From NCBI GenBank assembly GCA_038849555.1, contig JAWCMT010000031.1, positions 1-17,774 of the forward strand: 17,774 bases of DNA, written 5' to 3'. Shown piece after piece: positions 1-6,464 of this stretch. The stretch is from JAOAIV01 sp038849555. GTDB taxonomy: Archaea > Thermoproteota > Bathyarchaeia > Bathyarchaeales > Bathycorpusculaceae. The number at the start of each line of letters is the position of its first letter. Position 1 is the first letter of the stretch. Position numbers and translations under genes: made by a program. The notes under the pieces are model-generated. The model had not been told where the DNA came from and searched no databases. It saw only the letters and a program-made list of their open reading frames with translations.

Positions 1-460
1 CTTCCTTAAAGTTTGCTGCCAAACCCAGCCACATTATGTGCTCTGGAACGCTTTCAACCACCACAACATCTGGTTCCATAGGGAAATCTCTTAGTGGTCC
101 AGCAACGACGGCTTTTACTGAGCCCAGCTTGATTCGCGGTATCGTCCTCATTGTTTTTGCTGCAGCCTCCTTGCTCATGAACAGCCCCAACATGCAGAGC
201 ATCTCTCCGCTTGAGATTTTTTCAACTAAAGGTCCTAGCCCTAACGCGGCTTTTGCTGCGGGGCAAGCGATGTTTTCAGCAGTTAACATCAAAGTTTTAC
301 CCCTTTTTGCCAGCATGAGAAGCTGGCAGTAACGACTATTTTGAGAGGGCAATTTAATGTTAGGCAAGGGGTCTTCTATTTTTATGATTTTTACGGCGAC
401 TGGCGGGTTTTCTAAGCCCAAGATTTCTTCTAATTTCTGGCTCATTTTTTTGTTATCCAT
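1..460 (-). CDS. DUF169 family protein (COG2043), C-terminus beyond the window
   Basis: An open frame of 153 codons runs from ATG at 460 (minus strand) off the left edge. The protein has the pattern of DUF169/COG2043, a mostly archaeal family of unknown function: an early PPVAVKI segment, then R-Y-C-Q with A-K-R-G, the CPAAKAALGLGPL block, and near the edge PLRDFPMEPDVVVV followed by EHIMWL. A second ATG lies five codons downstream at 445; the first is chosen because GGGGA sits about 9 nt ahead of it. It is transcribed away from the thioredoxin-like gene at 626 and may share the AT-rich spacer as promoter region. Family assignment is from remembered motif pattern; no biochemical role is claimed. 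It has several cysteines that could bind a metal or cofactor, which would fit the redox/metalloid neighbourhood, but that is a guess. Confidence 0.8.
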   Translation of the reverse strand, partial: MDNKKMSQKLEEILGLENPPVAVKIIKIEDPLPNIKLPSQNSRYCQLLMLAKRGKTLMLTAENIACPAAKAALGLGPLVEKISSGEMLCMLGLFMSKEAAAKTMRTIPRIKLGSVKAVVAGPLRDFPMEPDVVVVESVPEHIMWLGLAANFKE

Positions 461-558
461 TCTCGAATTTCCCCTATCTTTTTCCTCCCTATCGCTTAGG
501 TGCGAACTGCTATTTCTAACAGTTTTGCATGGGTATGGGCAGATAAGTATATAGCAAA

Positions 559-566
559 ATTTAAAT
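559..566 (+). promoter_or_regulatory. TATA-box core for the thioredoxin-like operon
   Basis: ATTTAAAT, preceded by AAA, lies about 60 nt ahead of the ATG at 626. With the usual archaeal spacing of about 26 nt, transcription would start near 589 and give a leader of about 37 nt carrying GGAGTGAT (613-620) as ribosome binding site. The same ATTTAAAT core recurs in front of uspA, both arsR genes and the second ferredoxin. Confidence 0.55.
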
Positions 567-625
567 GTATCTATAAACAACTAGTTCAACACGTTAACAA
601 AAAACAGAAATCGGAGTGATAACAA

Positions 626-898
626 ATGGCGATAAAAGTTGAGGTAATTGGGGTCAGCCCGCCTTGCCCAAGATGTAAAAAAACTGAGGAAAACGCGAAA
701 AAAGCCGCTGAGAAACTAGCGACCGAAGGAATAACAGTTGAAATCACAAAACTCAACGTGGCCGCACAAGAAACAATTTCGAAGTACGGGTTAATAGCTT
801 CTCCAGCAATCGCAGTCAACGGCGTAGTGAAAATTATGGGAAAAGTCCCAGATGTTGGCGTTATCGAGAGACTAATGCGGAAAAGCATAAATAGTTAA
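626..898 (+). CDS. thioredoxin-like small redox protein (CPRC, MTH895/TM0996 type)
   Basis: A 90-residue protein with a single glutaredoxin/thioredoxin-like fold: a first beta strand (KVEVIGVSPPC), the redox pair C14-P-R-C17, a helix rich in K and E, and a late SPAIAVNG segment that supplies the cis-proline typical of the fold (thioredoxin_3, 'redox-active disulfide protein 2'). Length fits that family. The start ATG has GGAGTGAT 5 nt ahead. It is the first gene of a rightward set: an AhpD-like CxxC protein begins 3 nt after its stop, then a permease and a ferredoxin. In bacteria and archaea such small CxxC proteins often sit beside DUF318/ArsP-type permeases, so a role in delivering electrons or handling a thiol-bound metalloid for that permease is reasonable. 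The substrate is not visible from sequence. Confidence 0.85.
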   Translation: MAIKVEVIGVSPPCPRCKKTEENAKKAAEKLATEGITVEITKLNVAAQETISKYGLIASPAIAVNGVVKIMGKVPDVGVIERLMRKSINS

Positions 899-901
899 AA
901 G

Positions 902-1285
902 GTGGCGCCTTTGACAGAACAGAAACCCACTGTTGAACAGATTCTGAAAATGATGGCTAAGAATCTGGGCGGGGAACCTCGCCCTATGGTTCTCATGTCC
1001 AAAGTCCTTCCTGAATGGATTCCCAAGCAGGCTCAAGAGCGCAAGTTCGTCTTTGACCTGCCGCACATACCAGCAAAATACAAGCATTTAATCATGATCG
1101 CGGTTGCAGCCGCTGCTTCATGCGACCTCTGCACAGAGACCTTCATAAAAATCGCTAAACGCGAAGGAGTAACCAAAGAAGAAATCGGCGAGGCATTGAT
1201 AGCTGCTCGTTTTGCTTTGGCATCCACGATTTTTGCTGCTGCAACGGATGGGCTAGAACATTTGACAAAAGAGAGCAACGAGTAG
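902..1285 (+). CDS. carboxymuconolactone decarboxylase / AhpD-like protein
   Basis: A 127-residue all-helical protein of the carboxymuconolactone decarboxylase (AhpD-like) superfamily. The core is visible as the helix HLIMIAVAAAASCDLC, whose CxxC pair corresponds to the AhpD active site, followed by the family's REGVTKEEIGEALIAARF segment. The usual Glu before the first Cys is Ser, and the His two or three residues after the second Cys is absent, so peroxidase-type chemistry is uncertain; disulfide exchange remains possible. Start choice is unsettled: GTG at 902 is almost directly after the thioredoxin-like stop, while TTG at 911 has GGTGG (901-905) at a good spacing of 5 nt, the same arrangement used by the permease at 1374. 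Pairing with a CxxC thioredoxin-like protein suggests the two form a redox relay. Confidence 0.85.
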   Translation: MAPLTEQKPTVEQILKMMAKNLGGEPRPMVLMSKVLPEWIPKQAQERKFVFDLPHIPAKYKHLIMIAVAAAASCDLCTETFIKIAKREGVTKEEIGEALIAARFALASTIFAAATDGLEHLTKESNE

Positions 1286-1373
1286 ACTCACTTGATAAAA
1301 TTAAGTACTGTTTCAGGACTTCGGTATGTGGGGTCACTGTAGGCGTTTTCTAAAGCTCAATATGGTGGCGTAA

Positions 1374-2402
1374 ATGGAGAAAAAACGTGCAATCAAAACA
1401 ATCCTCATGATTGCCTTTATACTCTTTTTCATAATAATGATGATACGAGCAATAGTCGGAACTTATAGCCTAACGCCAACATCCACCGCCGAAGACCTGC
1501 AAGGTCTCCCACTGTGGCAGATACCTCTAGTTTACATGTGGGATTACGCCCAGCACGGCTGGGTCTGCCTTGGTTTCGCGTTTGTCGTTTCAGGCTTATT
1601 CGCCGAGTTCATCCCCAAAAATTTCATGATGAAATACATGAGTAGTAGAAAACCTATAGCGTACGTAATCGCCATGCTTATTGCTCCGCTTTTCTGCGTT
1701 TGCTCATGCACAATGGTGCCTCTCTTTTCCGGTTTGATTTACGCAGGAGGCGGCATCGGTCCAGCGTTAACTTTCCTTCTGGCAGCGCCCGCAAACAATC
1801 TCCTCGCAGACATCGTAACTATTCAGGTGCTTGGATGGCAAATAGCTATTGCAGACATAATTGCGGCTGGAACAACCGCGGTTGTCATCGGAGTCATAGT
1901 TTCAAAAATGCCTTGGGCAAAGAGGTTCGAGGAAAAGTTCCAAAAAAATCAAATGCAGACTGCCTCGGTAGATCTCGCCGAAGAGCCGTTGGATGAGAGG
2001 CTGTGGAGCGCCCTAAAGTTTGGCGGCTACCTCGCAAAACGAATAATCCCCGCGTTCGCAGCGGGTCTCGTTGTTGTGAGTTATGTCCAAGCTTTCTTCC
2101 CTGCTGAACTGGTGGAAACATATTTGACTGGCCCAACAGGAGTCGTGTATTCAGCAGTATTGGCTGGTCCTCTATACACGCCGACATTGGTTGAAGTAGC
2201 CTTGGGAAAGGCTCTTGTGAATTTGGGAATGGCGCCTGCTGCTACACTCGCGTGGTTAATGGGTCAACCCTATGACATACCAAACGCTCTTTCGACTTCA
2301 CGCATCGTCGGATGGAAAATTGTGATCACATATACAGTTTTGGCATTCCTCGCTGCCGTGTTTTCAGGGCTAATTTACGGCGTCTTAGTGGGAGGGTTTT
2401 GA
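1374..2402 (+). CDS. DUF318/ArsP-type permease
   Basis: A 342-residue integral membrane protein with about eight predicted membrane segments (first at residues 8-30, others near 60-80, 96-118, 128-175, 222-240, 258-278, 285-298 and 312-338). It belongs to the DUF318 permease family (PF03773), which includes ArsP, the exporter of trivalent organoarsenicals, and related Cu/Zn or unknown exporters. The signature is clear: C108-V-C-S-C112 followed by T-M-V-P-L-F-S-G, then the glycine-rich turn and LTFLLAAPANN, and a second-half repeat with AGPLYTPTLVEVALG. The cysteine cluster at the first repeat is where a soft metal or arsenical would bind. GGTGG at 1364-1368 gives a 5-nt spacing to ATG. It lies between two redox proteins and a ferredoxin. 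Substrate is unknown; methylated arsenite is one candidate because of the arsR/acr3 genes nearby. Confidence 0.85.
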   Translation: MEKKRAIKTILMIAFILFFIIMMIRAIVGTYSLTPTSTAEDLQGLPLWQIPLVYMWDYAQHGWVCLGFAFVVSGLFAEFIPKNFMMKYMSSRKPIAYVIAMLIAPLFCVCSCTMVPLFSGLIYAGGGIGPALTFLLAAPANNLLADIVTIQVLGWQIAIADIIAAGTTAVVIGVIVSKMPWAKRFEEKFQKNQMQTASVDLAEEPLDERLWSALKFGGYLAKRIIPAFAAGLVVVSYVQAFFPAELVETYLTGPTGVVYSAVLAGPLYTPTLVEVALGKALVNLGMAPAATLAWLMGQPYDIPNALSTSRIVGWKIVITYTVLAFLAAVFSGLIYGVLVGGF

Positions 2403-2424
2403 ATAATGAAACTAGCCAAGAAAG

Positions 2425-2781
2425 GTGACCTTTTTGTATAACTCGGAAGGTCCTTGGTTTCCCATAATCTACTCTGACAAGTGCGATGGCTGCGCCAAAA
2501 CTGGAAAGCCCCGCTGTATAGAGTTTTGCGCAAACAAAGTATTTGAAATGCGAGACGGAAAAGCCATAGTAGCCCAGCCACTCAAATGCATAAGCGGTTG
2601 TACAGCATGCGAACCGGTATGCCCTAAAAAAGCAATTAGCTTCCCACGGAGAATGGCTACATTTAGCCCAGCTAAATCTGAAAATAAAGGGTTGCTGCGA
2701 AAGGCTGTCTGCCCAAAATGTGGAAAAACATATTGGACCAACAGGGAAAGCGACATCTGTCTCGACTGCGAAAAGCCCTAA
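2425..2781 (+). CDS. 2x[4Fe-4S] ferredoxin domain with C-terminal zinc ribbon
   Basis: A 118-residue soluble iron-sulfur protein. Two cluster motifs are visible: C20-x2-C23-x7-C31-x3-C35 (with seven residues between the second and third Cys, longer than the usual two) and C55-x3-C59-x2-C62-x3-C66-P. A separate C-terminal ribbon follows with C96-x2-C99 and C112-x2-C115, likely zinc or rubredoxin-like iron. The N-terminal PWFPIIYSDKC segment matches PWYPTIDYEKC in the ferredoxin at 6532, so the two are paralogous in plan. Start is GTG at 2425 as drawn; TTG at 2434 is an alternative because GGTGA (2424-2428) would then serve as ribosome binding site. It begins 22 nt after the permease and is probably the last gene of that transcript, acting as electron donor to a redox step tied to the permease. 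Confidence 0.8.
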   Translation: MTFLYNSEGPWFPIIYSDKCDGCAKTGKPRCIEFCANKVFEMRDGKAIVAQPLKCISGCTACEPVCPKKAISFPRRMATFSPAKSENKGLLRKAVCPKCGKTYWTNRESDICLDCEKP

Positions 2782-2891
2782 TTAGACCAAGTTGTGCAAT
2801 AGGTTTCCACTTTCAAGCAGCAAGTCGCCGAATCGCGCTTGAAAAAGATTAAAGACCAAAACAGATTTAAAAAGAGTAGTTTTTCTCTGCG

Positions 2892-3479
2892 CTATTCTGC
2901 CCTTTTTCCGTTTGCACCATGTCGCAAGAATGCTCTAGCTACCAAAGGAACTATTATCCCAGCAAGCACCCGTGGTAGAAAAGACGTAATAGAACCGCCT
3001 AGTGTTGCGGGTCCAAGAATAGACGAAAAATTACTAGTAAAAACCACAATAAAAGACCCCACAATTCCAGCAGTAACTCCAGCAATGAGCATTCTCTTGT
3101 AACTGCTTGAACGCTTGTTTAACGCGCCAGCAACATATCCTATCAACATAGCACTGACTAAGTTGCCCAACAAGCTTATGTCGCTACTTCCTTGAGAAGC
3201 GTAGACTTGATCTGCAAAATACAGCGCGTAAAGACTACCCATGAGGAATCCTGCTGCTCCACCTGCCCACTGGTTCCACACCAACCCAATTAGCATGGGT
3301 ACTCCGACAACGACAATGGCTTCCAACAAAATGTATTTGAGCCCTATGGCGACAGCAGAAGATGACATTGAGATACCAACTATCAGAAAAGCCACGATAG
3401 TCGGGACAAGTACTCCGAAAATTAAATCTTTAAACTTCCATTCATTCCAGTCATGACTTATCTTATTCATGTTTTCCAT
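2892..3479 (-). CDS. hypothetical membrane protein, about five membrane segments
   Basis: A 195-residue membrane protein I do not recognise by name. Hydrophobic segments lie near residues 19-38, 44-70, 72-90, 101-118, 130-152 and 160-182, with short charged loops (NKRSSSYKR around 121-129) and a basic tail. The WNQWAGGAAGFLMGSLYALYF stretch is rich in small residues and looks like a packed helix pair. It starts 31 nt after the stop of acr3 on the same strand and is probably cotranscribed with uspA and acr3. It ends 110 nt from the convergent ferredoxin gene. A function next to ACR3 would be accessory to export or stress, but nothing in the sequence shows a transport or catalytic motif. Confidence 0.7.
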   Translation of the reverse strand: MENMNKISHDWNEWKFKDLIFGVLVPTIVAFLIVGISMSSSAVAIGLKYILLEAIVVVGVPMLIGLVWNQWAGGAAGFLMGSLYALYFADQVYASQGSSDISLLGNLVSAMLIGYVAGALNKRSSSYKRMLIAGVTAGIVGSFIVVFTSNFSSILGPATLGGSITSFLPRVLAGIIVPLVARAFLRHGANGKRAE

Positions 3480-3510
3480 TTATTTTCCAACCTAGTACTG
3501 TAAAACTGGT

Positions 3511-4566
3511 TTAAACAGTTTCCTCATTAATCTTCTTTTTTCTTGGAAAATATTTTCTGGTGCGCAGTCCGAGTTTGACGAGTGAAAGCATAAGTGGCAC
3601 TTCCATCAATGGCCCGATAACTGTTGCCAAAGCTGCCCCTGAATTTATCCCATAAAGAGTAGTAGCTACTGCTATGGCAACTTCAAAATGGCTGCTGCTG
3701 CCTATAAGCGTAGTATCAATGGCTGCTTCATACTTCCAACCAAGGAAATAGCCTAAAGGATAGGTCCATGCGATCATAGTAATGTAATGAAGCAAGTTTG
3801 GCGCCGCAAGATAAGCAACTAATAGAGGATTAGTTAGAATAATCTCGCCTTGGAATGAAAACAAAACAATTAGAGTTGTTAGCAATGCAACTATTGATAT
3901 TTTTCCAAGAGTTGGGATATACGTATTGTTAAACCACTGTTCACCTTTTCTATTTAATATAATTTTGCGAGAAAGTGCTCCGGCAGCTACTGGTAGCGCT
4001 ATAAAAATCAGAACGCTTGTAGCAATCAAATCCCATGGAACAGGGATACTGCTTACGCCTAAGTAAAAAGCGGCAAGCGGTGCATAAAGCGCAAGCATGA
4101 GCAAAGCGTTAACGGCGGTGTTGATCAAGCCTTGGGCCATGTCGCCTTTTGCGAGAAACATCCACCACATCACCATGGCGGTGCACGGTGACAAACCCAA
4201 AAGTATGACTCCTGCAATGTACTCGGGGTTCCCAGCGAGAAGAACGTTAGCGTAAACTGTCATTATGATTGGAGCCACTACCCAATTCGCAATTATCGTA
4301 ACGAGCAAAGGCTTCGGGTTATGAGCCGCCTTTTTAATGTCACTGAAACGTATCCCGACAACTGTGGGGTACATCATAAAAAACAAAAGGATTCCGATAG
4401 GAATTGACAACTTGTTAAACTTGAGCGAATCCATGAATTGCCCAAACTGTGGCAGAAAACGCCCTATGAGTAATCCGACAATTATGCATATTGCTATCCA
4501 AAGCGTCAAGTATTTCTCAAAAAGACCGAGAGATGCTTCATGTTTAACCGCTTGCTCCTCTGTCAC
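3511..4566 (-). CDS. acr3: arsenite exporter ACR3
   Basis: A 351-residue, ten-segment membrane transporter of the ACR3 (arsenical resistance-3, bile acid/arsenite/riboflavin transporter) family, which exports arsenite, and in some members antimonite, using the membrane potential or proton gradient. Key family marks are present: the essential cysteine in LGLSPC128TAMVMWW followed by A-K-G-D, the early GILLFFMMYPTVVGIRF helix, and the late V-I-G-P-L-M-E322-V-P helix carrying the conserved acidic residue. Length matches prokaryotic ACR3. Start is GTG at 4566 with GAGGGAGAGG ahead of it; it lies 25 nt after uspA and 31 nt before the unnamed membrane protein. The arsR gene at 5043-5429 is just upstream on the same strand, so arsenite-relieved repression is expected. 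Confidence 0.93.
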   Translation of the reverse strand: MTEEQAVKHEASLGLFEKYLTLWIAICIIVGLLIGRFLPQFGQFMDSLKFNKLSIPIGILLFFMMYPTVVGIRFSDIKKAAHNPKPLLVTIIANWVVAPIIMTVYANVLLAGNPEYIAGVILLGLSPCTAMVMWWMFLAKGDMAQGLINTAVNALLMLALYAPLAAFYLGVSSIPVPWDLIATSVLIFIALPVAAGALSRKIILNRKGEQWFNNTYIPTLGKISIVALLTTLIVLFSFQGEIILTNPLLVAYLAAPNLLHYITMIAWTYPLGYFLGWKYEAAIDTTLIGSSSHFEVAIAVATTLYGINSGAALATVIGPLMEVPLMLSLVKLGLRTRKYFPRKKKINEETV

Positions 4567-4591
4567 AGCCTCTCCCTCTTGCCATTAACTG

Positions 4592-4978
4592 CTACTTTAC
4601 TATAAGCACGTTTACAGGAGATTCGCAGGATATTCTGTTGCACACGCTTCCCAAAACCAGAGCGTGAGCAGCACCGACCCCTCTACTTCCGACTACGATT
4701 AAATCAAATTTTCCCTGTGCAGCCATATCTGTAATGACTTTAGAAGGATTTGTGCCAGTAACCGAGGCGAGTTCGTACTTCACTTTTTCATCTTCCAAAA
4801 CAGTCTTAGCGTCTTCCAGAATTTTATGGCTAAACTCGTGAGCAGAAGGCGTCGGTGCAGGGTGAAAAACATTAACAACAGTAACTTCAGCCTCAAACTT
4901 CTTCGCGATCTTGATGGCTTCCGCCAAAGCTCTTTTCGAGTGCTCCGACCCATCAACGCCTACCAATATCTTTTCCAA
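4592..4978 (-). CDS. universal stress protein, UspA family
   Basis: A 128-residue single-domain UspA protein. The N-terminal strand KILVGVDGSEHSKRAL and the C-terminal nucleotide loop G-S-R-G-V-G followed by LVLGSV match the ATP-binding G-x2-G-x9-G(S/T) pattern of ATP-binding members, so nucleotide binding is likely. The start is TTG at 4978, supported by AAGGTGT (minus strand, 4986-4992) with 7 nt spacing. It is the first gene of the leftward uspA-acr3-membrane protein set, with its own TATA core at 5019-5026. UspA proteins placed directly before arsenite exporters suggest either nucleotide-dependent modulation of the exporter or a general stress role; which one cannot be told here. Confidence 0.9.
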   Translation of the reverse strand: MEKILVGVDGSEHSKRALAEAIKIAKKFEAEVTVVNVFHPAPTPSAHEFSHKILEDAKTVLEDEKVKYELASVTGTNPSKVITDMAAQGKFDLIVVGSRGVGAAHALVLGSVCNRISCESPVNVLIVK

Positions 4979-5018
4979 ATTTGTTACACCTTAAGCTGAA
5001 AAGCAAATATATTGAAAT

Positions 5019-5036
5019 ATTTAAATTTATTGCTAT
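5019..5036 (-). promoter_or_regulatory. uspA-acr3 promoter with probable ArsR operator
   Basis: The plus strand reads ATTTAAATTTATTGCTAT. The ATTTAAAT core (5019-5026) would act as TATA box for the leftward uspA, giving a start near 4996 and a leader of about 18 nt with AAGGTGT. The TTGCTAT tail resembles the TTGTTAT that follows the same core at the second arsR and the ferredoxin promoters, and AGCAA/TTGCT bracket the element as an imperfect inverted repeat (5001-5034). Confidence 0.45.
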
Positions 5037-5042
5037 GCAAAC

Positions 5043-5429
5043 TCATTGAACCGCCATGTTGCTCATAGCTTCAAATTTTTCAGGATTGGCAATTCTGTAG
5101 AAAACCCACTTCCCCTCTTTCCTCTTTTTTACCAATCCCGCGTTTTCTAGAATCCCTAAGTGATGGGACGCCGTGGGCTGCGTCAGGTCCAATGCAACCA
5201 TGACTTCGCAAACGCACATTTCCCGAGCAGTTAACAATCCGAGAACTCTCAATCTCGTGGTGTCAGCAAGAGCCTTAAAGACTTTACTTTTAGTTTCAGC
5301 GTTCTCTTTGCTCATTCCCTTGTCAGCAAGCGCTTTCAATTCATCTGCGTATTCTGAAGCCCTCTCGAAAGAGCAAATTCCTGATTCTGTCAACCGCTTT
5401 AACCTTTTGTTAATTTTTGGTTCAATCAT
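5043..5429 (-). CDS. arsR: ArsR-family transcriptional repressor with CVCE metalloid site
   Basis: A winged-helix ArsR/SmtB repressor of 128 residues counted from ATG at 5429. The core runs from about residue 45: KALADTTRLRVLGLL, then M-C72-V-C74-E, the As(III)/Sb(III) site at the start of the alpha-3 helix in classical ArsR, the recognition helix QPTASHHLGIL (84-94), and the wing GKWVFYRI. A 40-residue charged N-terminal helix precedes the core. An upstream in-frame ATG at 5447 is rejected because it would lie inside the promoter: the ATTTAAAT core at 5461-5468 predicts a transcript start near 5438. It is divergent from the arsC-like remnant and lies 64 nt upstream of uspA-acr3 on the same strand, so it most likely controls both. 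Confidence 0.9.
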   Translation of the reverse strand: MIEPKINKRLKRLTESGICSFERASEYADELKALADKGMSKENAETKSKVFKALADTTRLRVLGLLTAREMCVCEVMVALDLTQPTASHHLGILENAGLVKKRKEGKWVFYRIANPEKFEAMSNMAVQ

Positions 5430-5460
5430 GATCCGTTCGAATAACAATTGATAGCGACAT

Positions 5461-5479
5461 ATTTAAATACGTTGTTTAT
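5461..5479. promoter_or_regulatory. shared divergent promoter between arsR and the arsC-like remnant
   Basis: ATTTAAAT at 5461-5468 is its own reverse complement and can serve TBP in both directions. Rightward it predicts a start near 5491, almost leaderless for the ATG at 5497; leftward it predicts a start near 5438 for arsR at 5429. It is followed by ACGTTGTTTAT, similar to the TTGTTAT element of the other island promoters, so autoregulation by ArsR at this site is likely. Confidence 0.5.
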
Positions 5480-5496
5480 GCCCTCTATTTTTAGCG

Positions 5497-5673
5497 ATGA
5501 GAATGAAGCGCACACTTTTTGTCTGTGTGGAGAATGCCGGGAGAAGCCAGATGGTAGAAGTCTTTGCAGCGTCGGGAAAGGAAAATTATTGTTTCGAGCG
5601 CAGAGTGCAAAATTTAGTCGCTGAACTAACTGTGAGGGGGAAGGAAGAAGAATGGGGATTTACATCGGGATGA
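5497..5673 (+). pseudogene. N-terminal remnant of arsenate reductase / LMW phosphatase (ArsC-like)
   Basis: From ATG at 5497 the frame begins MRMKRTLFVCVENAGRSQM, the phosphatase P-loop C(x)5R followed by S-Q-M that marks the thioredoxin-coupled ArsC / low-molecular-weight phosphatase family. After about 25 residues the similarity stops. The +1 frame then reads KIIVSSAECKI before a stop, which matches the next family block (strand ending in SAG-x-K-P), so a frameshift is visible near 5575. The original frame closes at 5673 after only 58 codons against about 130-140 in the family, and overlaps the following small gene. The remnant sits under the arsR promoter in the place where an intact arsC is expected. 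A short functional peptide cannot be excluded, but the catalytic aspartate loop is gone. Confidence 0.65.
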
Positions 5674-5828
5674 AGGAAAAAGCGAAACCTGAAATTTTTG
5701 AGTCCGAAACCGCGCCGACAAAAGAAAGTCATCCGCAATACGACTTTGTCTATGGACCATTTAAAACATTTGAAGACGCGCAGAGATACGTCAATGCCAT
5801 GGGCGGGTTAGCTTGTGGCGATGGGTAA
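5652..5828 (+). CDS. small conserved-looking protein, 58 residues
   Basis: An ATG-started frame of 58 codons that overlaps the end of the arsC-like remnant by 22 nt. The start has GGAAGAAG just ahead (within 5641-5650). The protein has a charged N-terminal half with the T-K-E-S-H-P-Q-Y segment, then DFVYGPFKTFEDAQRYVNAMGG and a short C-terminal end with one Cys. The ESHPQY...GPFKT pattern resembles a family of very small archaeal and bacterial uncharacterised proteins I have seen in many genomes; no function is known to me. Codon use and amino-acid composition look like coding sequence. Its placement after arsC suggests cotranscription from the arsR-regulated promoter. Confidence 0.6.
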   Translation: MGIYIGMKEKAKPEIFESETAPTKESHPQYDFVYGPFKTFEDAQRYVNAMGGLACGDG

Positions 5829-5856
5829 CTGCAGACTGGTTTTGATGGTTTTGTGC

Positions 5857-6018
5857 TTACCCGAGTGACCCTTTTAATGCGTCTGCCTTCAGTCTCAGCG
5901 CATCCATTGCATCCTCATAATCCAAGCAGGCGTCCCCGTTTTTCTCAGGGTCTTTTAGGGTGCAGTGTCCTTTTTTCCAGTTTATGCAGTTCTTACGTTC
6001 GCATGGAGGGTAATCCAC
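5857..6018 (-). CDS. small cysteine-rich protein, 53 residues
   Basis: A frame of 53 codons from GTG at 6018 that follows the stop of the second arsR by 36 nt on the same strand. The in-frame codon five positions upstream of the GTG is a stop, so this is the only start available. Four cysteines occur in the pattern C6-x4-C11-x7-C19-x11-C31 in a short region with C-E-R-K-N-C-I-N-W and H-C-T-L-K-D-P-E, followed by an acidic-to-basic helix (EDAMDALRLKADALKGSLG). The spacing suits a small metal or cluster-binding fold. I do not recognise a named family, though the CxxxxCINWKxGxC pattern feels like a recurrent archaeal small protein. Linkage to an ArsR gene makes a metalloid-binding or metal-sensing partner possible. 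Confidence 0.55.
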   Translation of the reverse strand: MDYPPCERKNCINWKKGHCTLKDPEKNGDACLDYEDAMDALRLKADALKGSLG

Positions 6019-6054
6019 AAACCAACCCTTCTAATAGCTTCGTTCTCACTTCAG

Positions 6055-6378
6055 CTAGGCGATTTGTTCAATTATCCTCTTTGTAAAGACGCTGGTAAGC
6101 TCAGGGGTTATTCCATCGATTATTCGAAATATCTGCGGATCCGTTATTGAGTAGAGTCTTCTGTTGCCTTCTTTTCTGTCAATGACTATTCCGCTGTCCT
6201 TAAGGATTTTTAGGTGCCGGGAGACTACTGGTTGGATACACTTTACGTGGGGTATGATTTCGCAGACGCATTTTTCTCCGTCGCGTAGAAAATCCAATAT
6301 GCTTAACCGCACTGGGTCTGACAGCGCCTTGAAGATTTTGGCTTTGAACTTATTCGTGTTGTCTATTTGTGAGGACAT
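6055..6378 (-). CDS. second ArsR-family repressor with CVCE site
   Basis: A compact ArsR/SmtB winged-helix repressor of 107 residues: KALSDPVRLSILDFL, then C37-V-C39-E in the alpha-3 position used for As(III)/Sb(III) binding, an extra C47 just before the recognition helix QPVVSRHLKIL (49-59), and the wing GNRRLYSI. The third nearby cysteine recalls the three-Cys arsenite site of classical ArsR, though its placement differs. The start is ATG at 6378. It is divergent from the ferredoxin at 6532 and has a palindromic promoter (6400-6413). It differs clearly from the repressor at 5043, lacking the N-terminal extension, so the island has two sensors, one per side. Confidence 0.9.
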   Translation of the reverse strand: MSSQIDNTNKFKAKIFKALSDPVRLSILDFLRDGEKCVCEIIPHVKCIQPVVSRHLKILKDSGIVIDRKEGNRRLYSITDPQIFRIIDGITPELTSVFTKRIIEQIA

Positions 6379-6399
6379 TGTTAGAGAATAGGTGAAGTA

Positions 6400-6418
6400 A
6401 ATATTTAAATATTGTTAT
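6400..6418 (-). promoter_or_regulatory. second arsR promoter and probable operator
   Basis: AATATTTAAATATT (6400-6413) is a perfect 14-nt palindrome holding the TATA core, followed on the plus strand by GTTAT. The 16 nt at 6403-6418 are identical to 6473-6488 in the ferredoxin promoter, exactly 70 nt away. The core lies about 27-30 nt from the arsR ATG at 6378, so a nearly leaderless transcript is expected and a bound repressor would block TBP. Confidence 0.6.
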
Positions 6419-6464
6419 GTACGTTGGCTTCAGCCGTGTTATTCCAAGAAATCGCAAATAAAAT

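Noticed and set aside
36..332. 98-codon plus-strand frame
   Set aside because: It is antisense to the DUF169 gene, has no ribosome binding site and no family pattern; the minus strand has clear family motifs over the same bases.
5173..5451. 92-codon plus-strand frame
   Set aside because: Antisense to the arsR gene with its winged-helix and CVCE motif; composition is that of a shadow frame.
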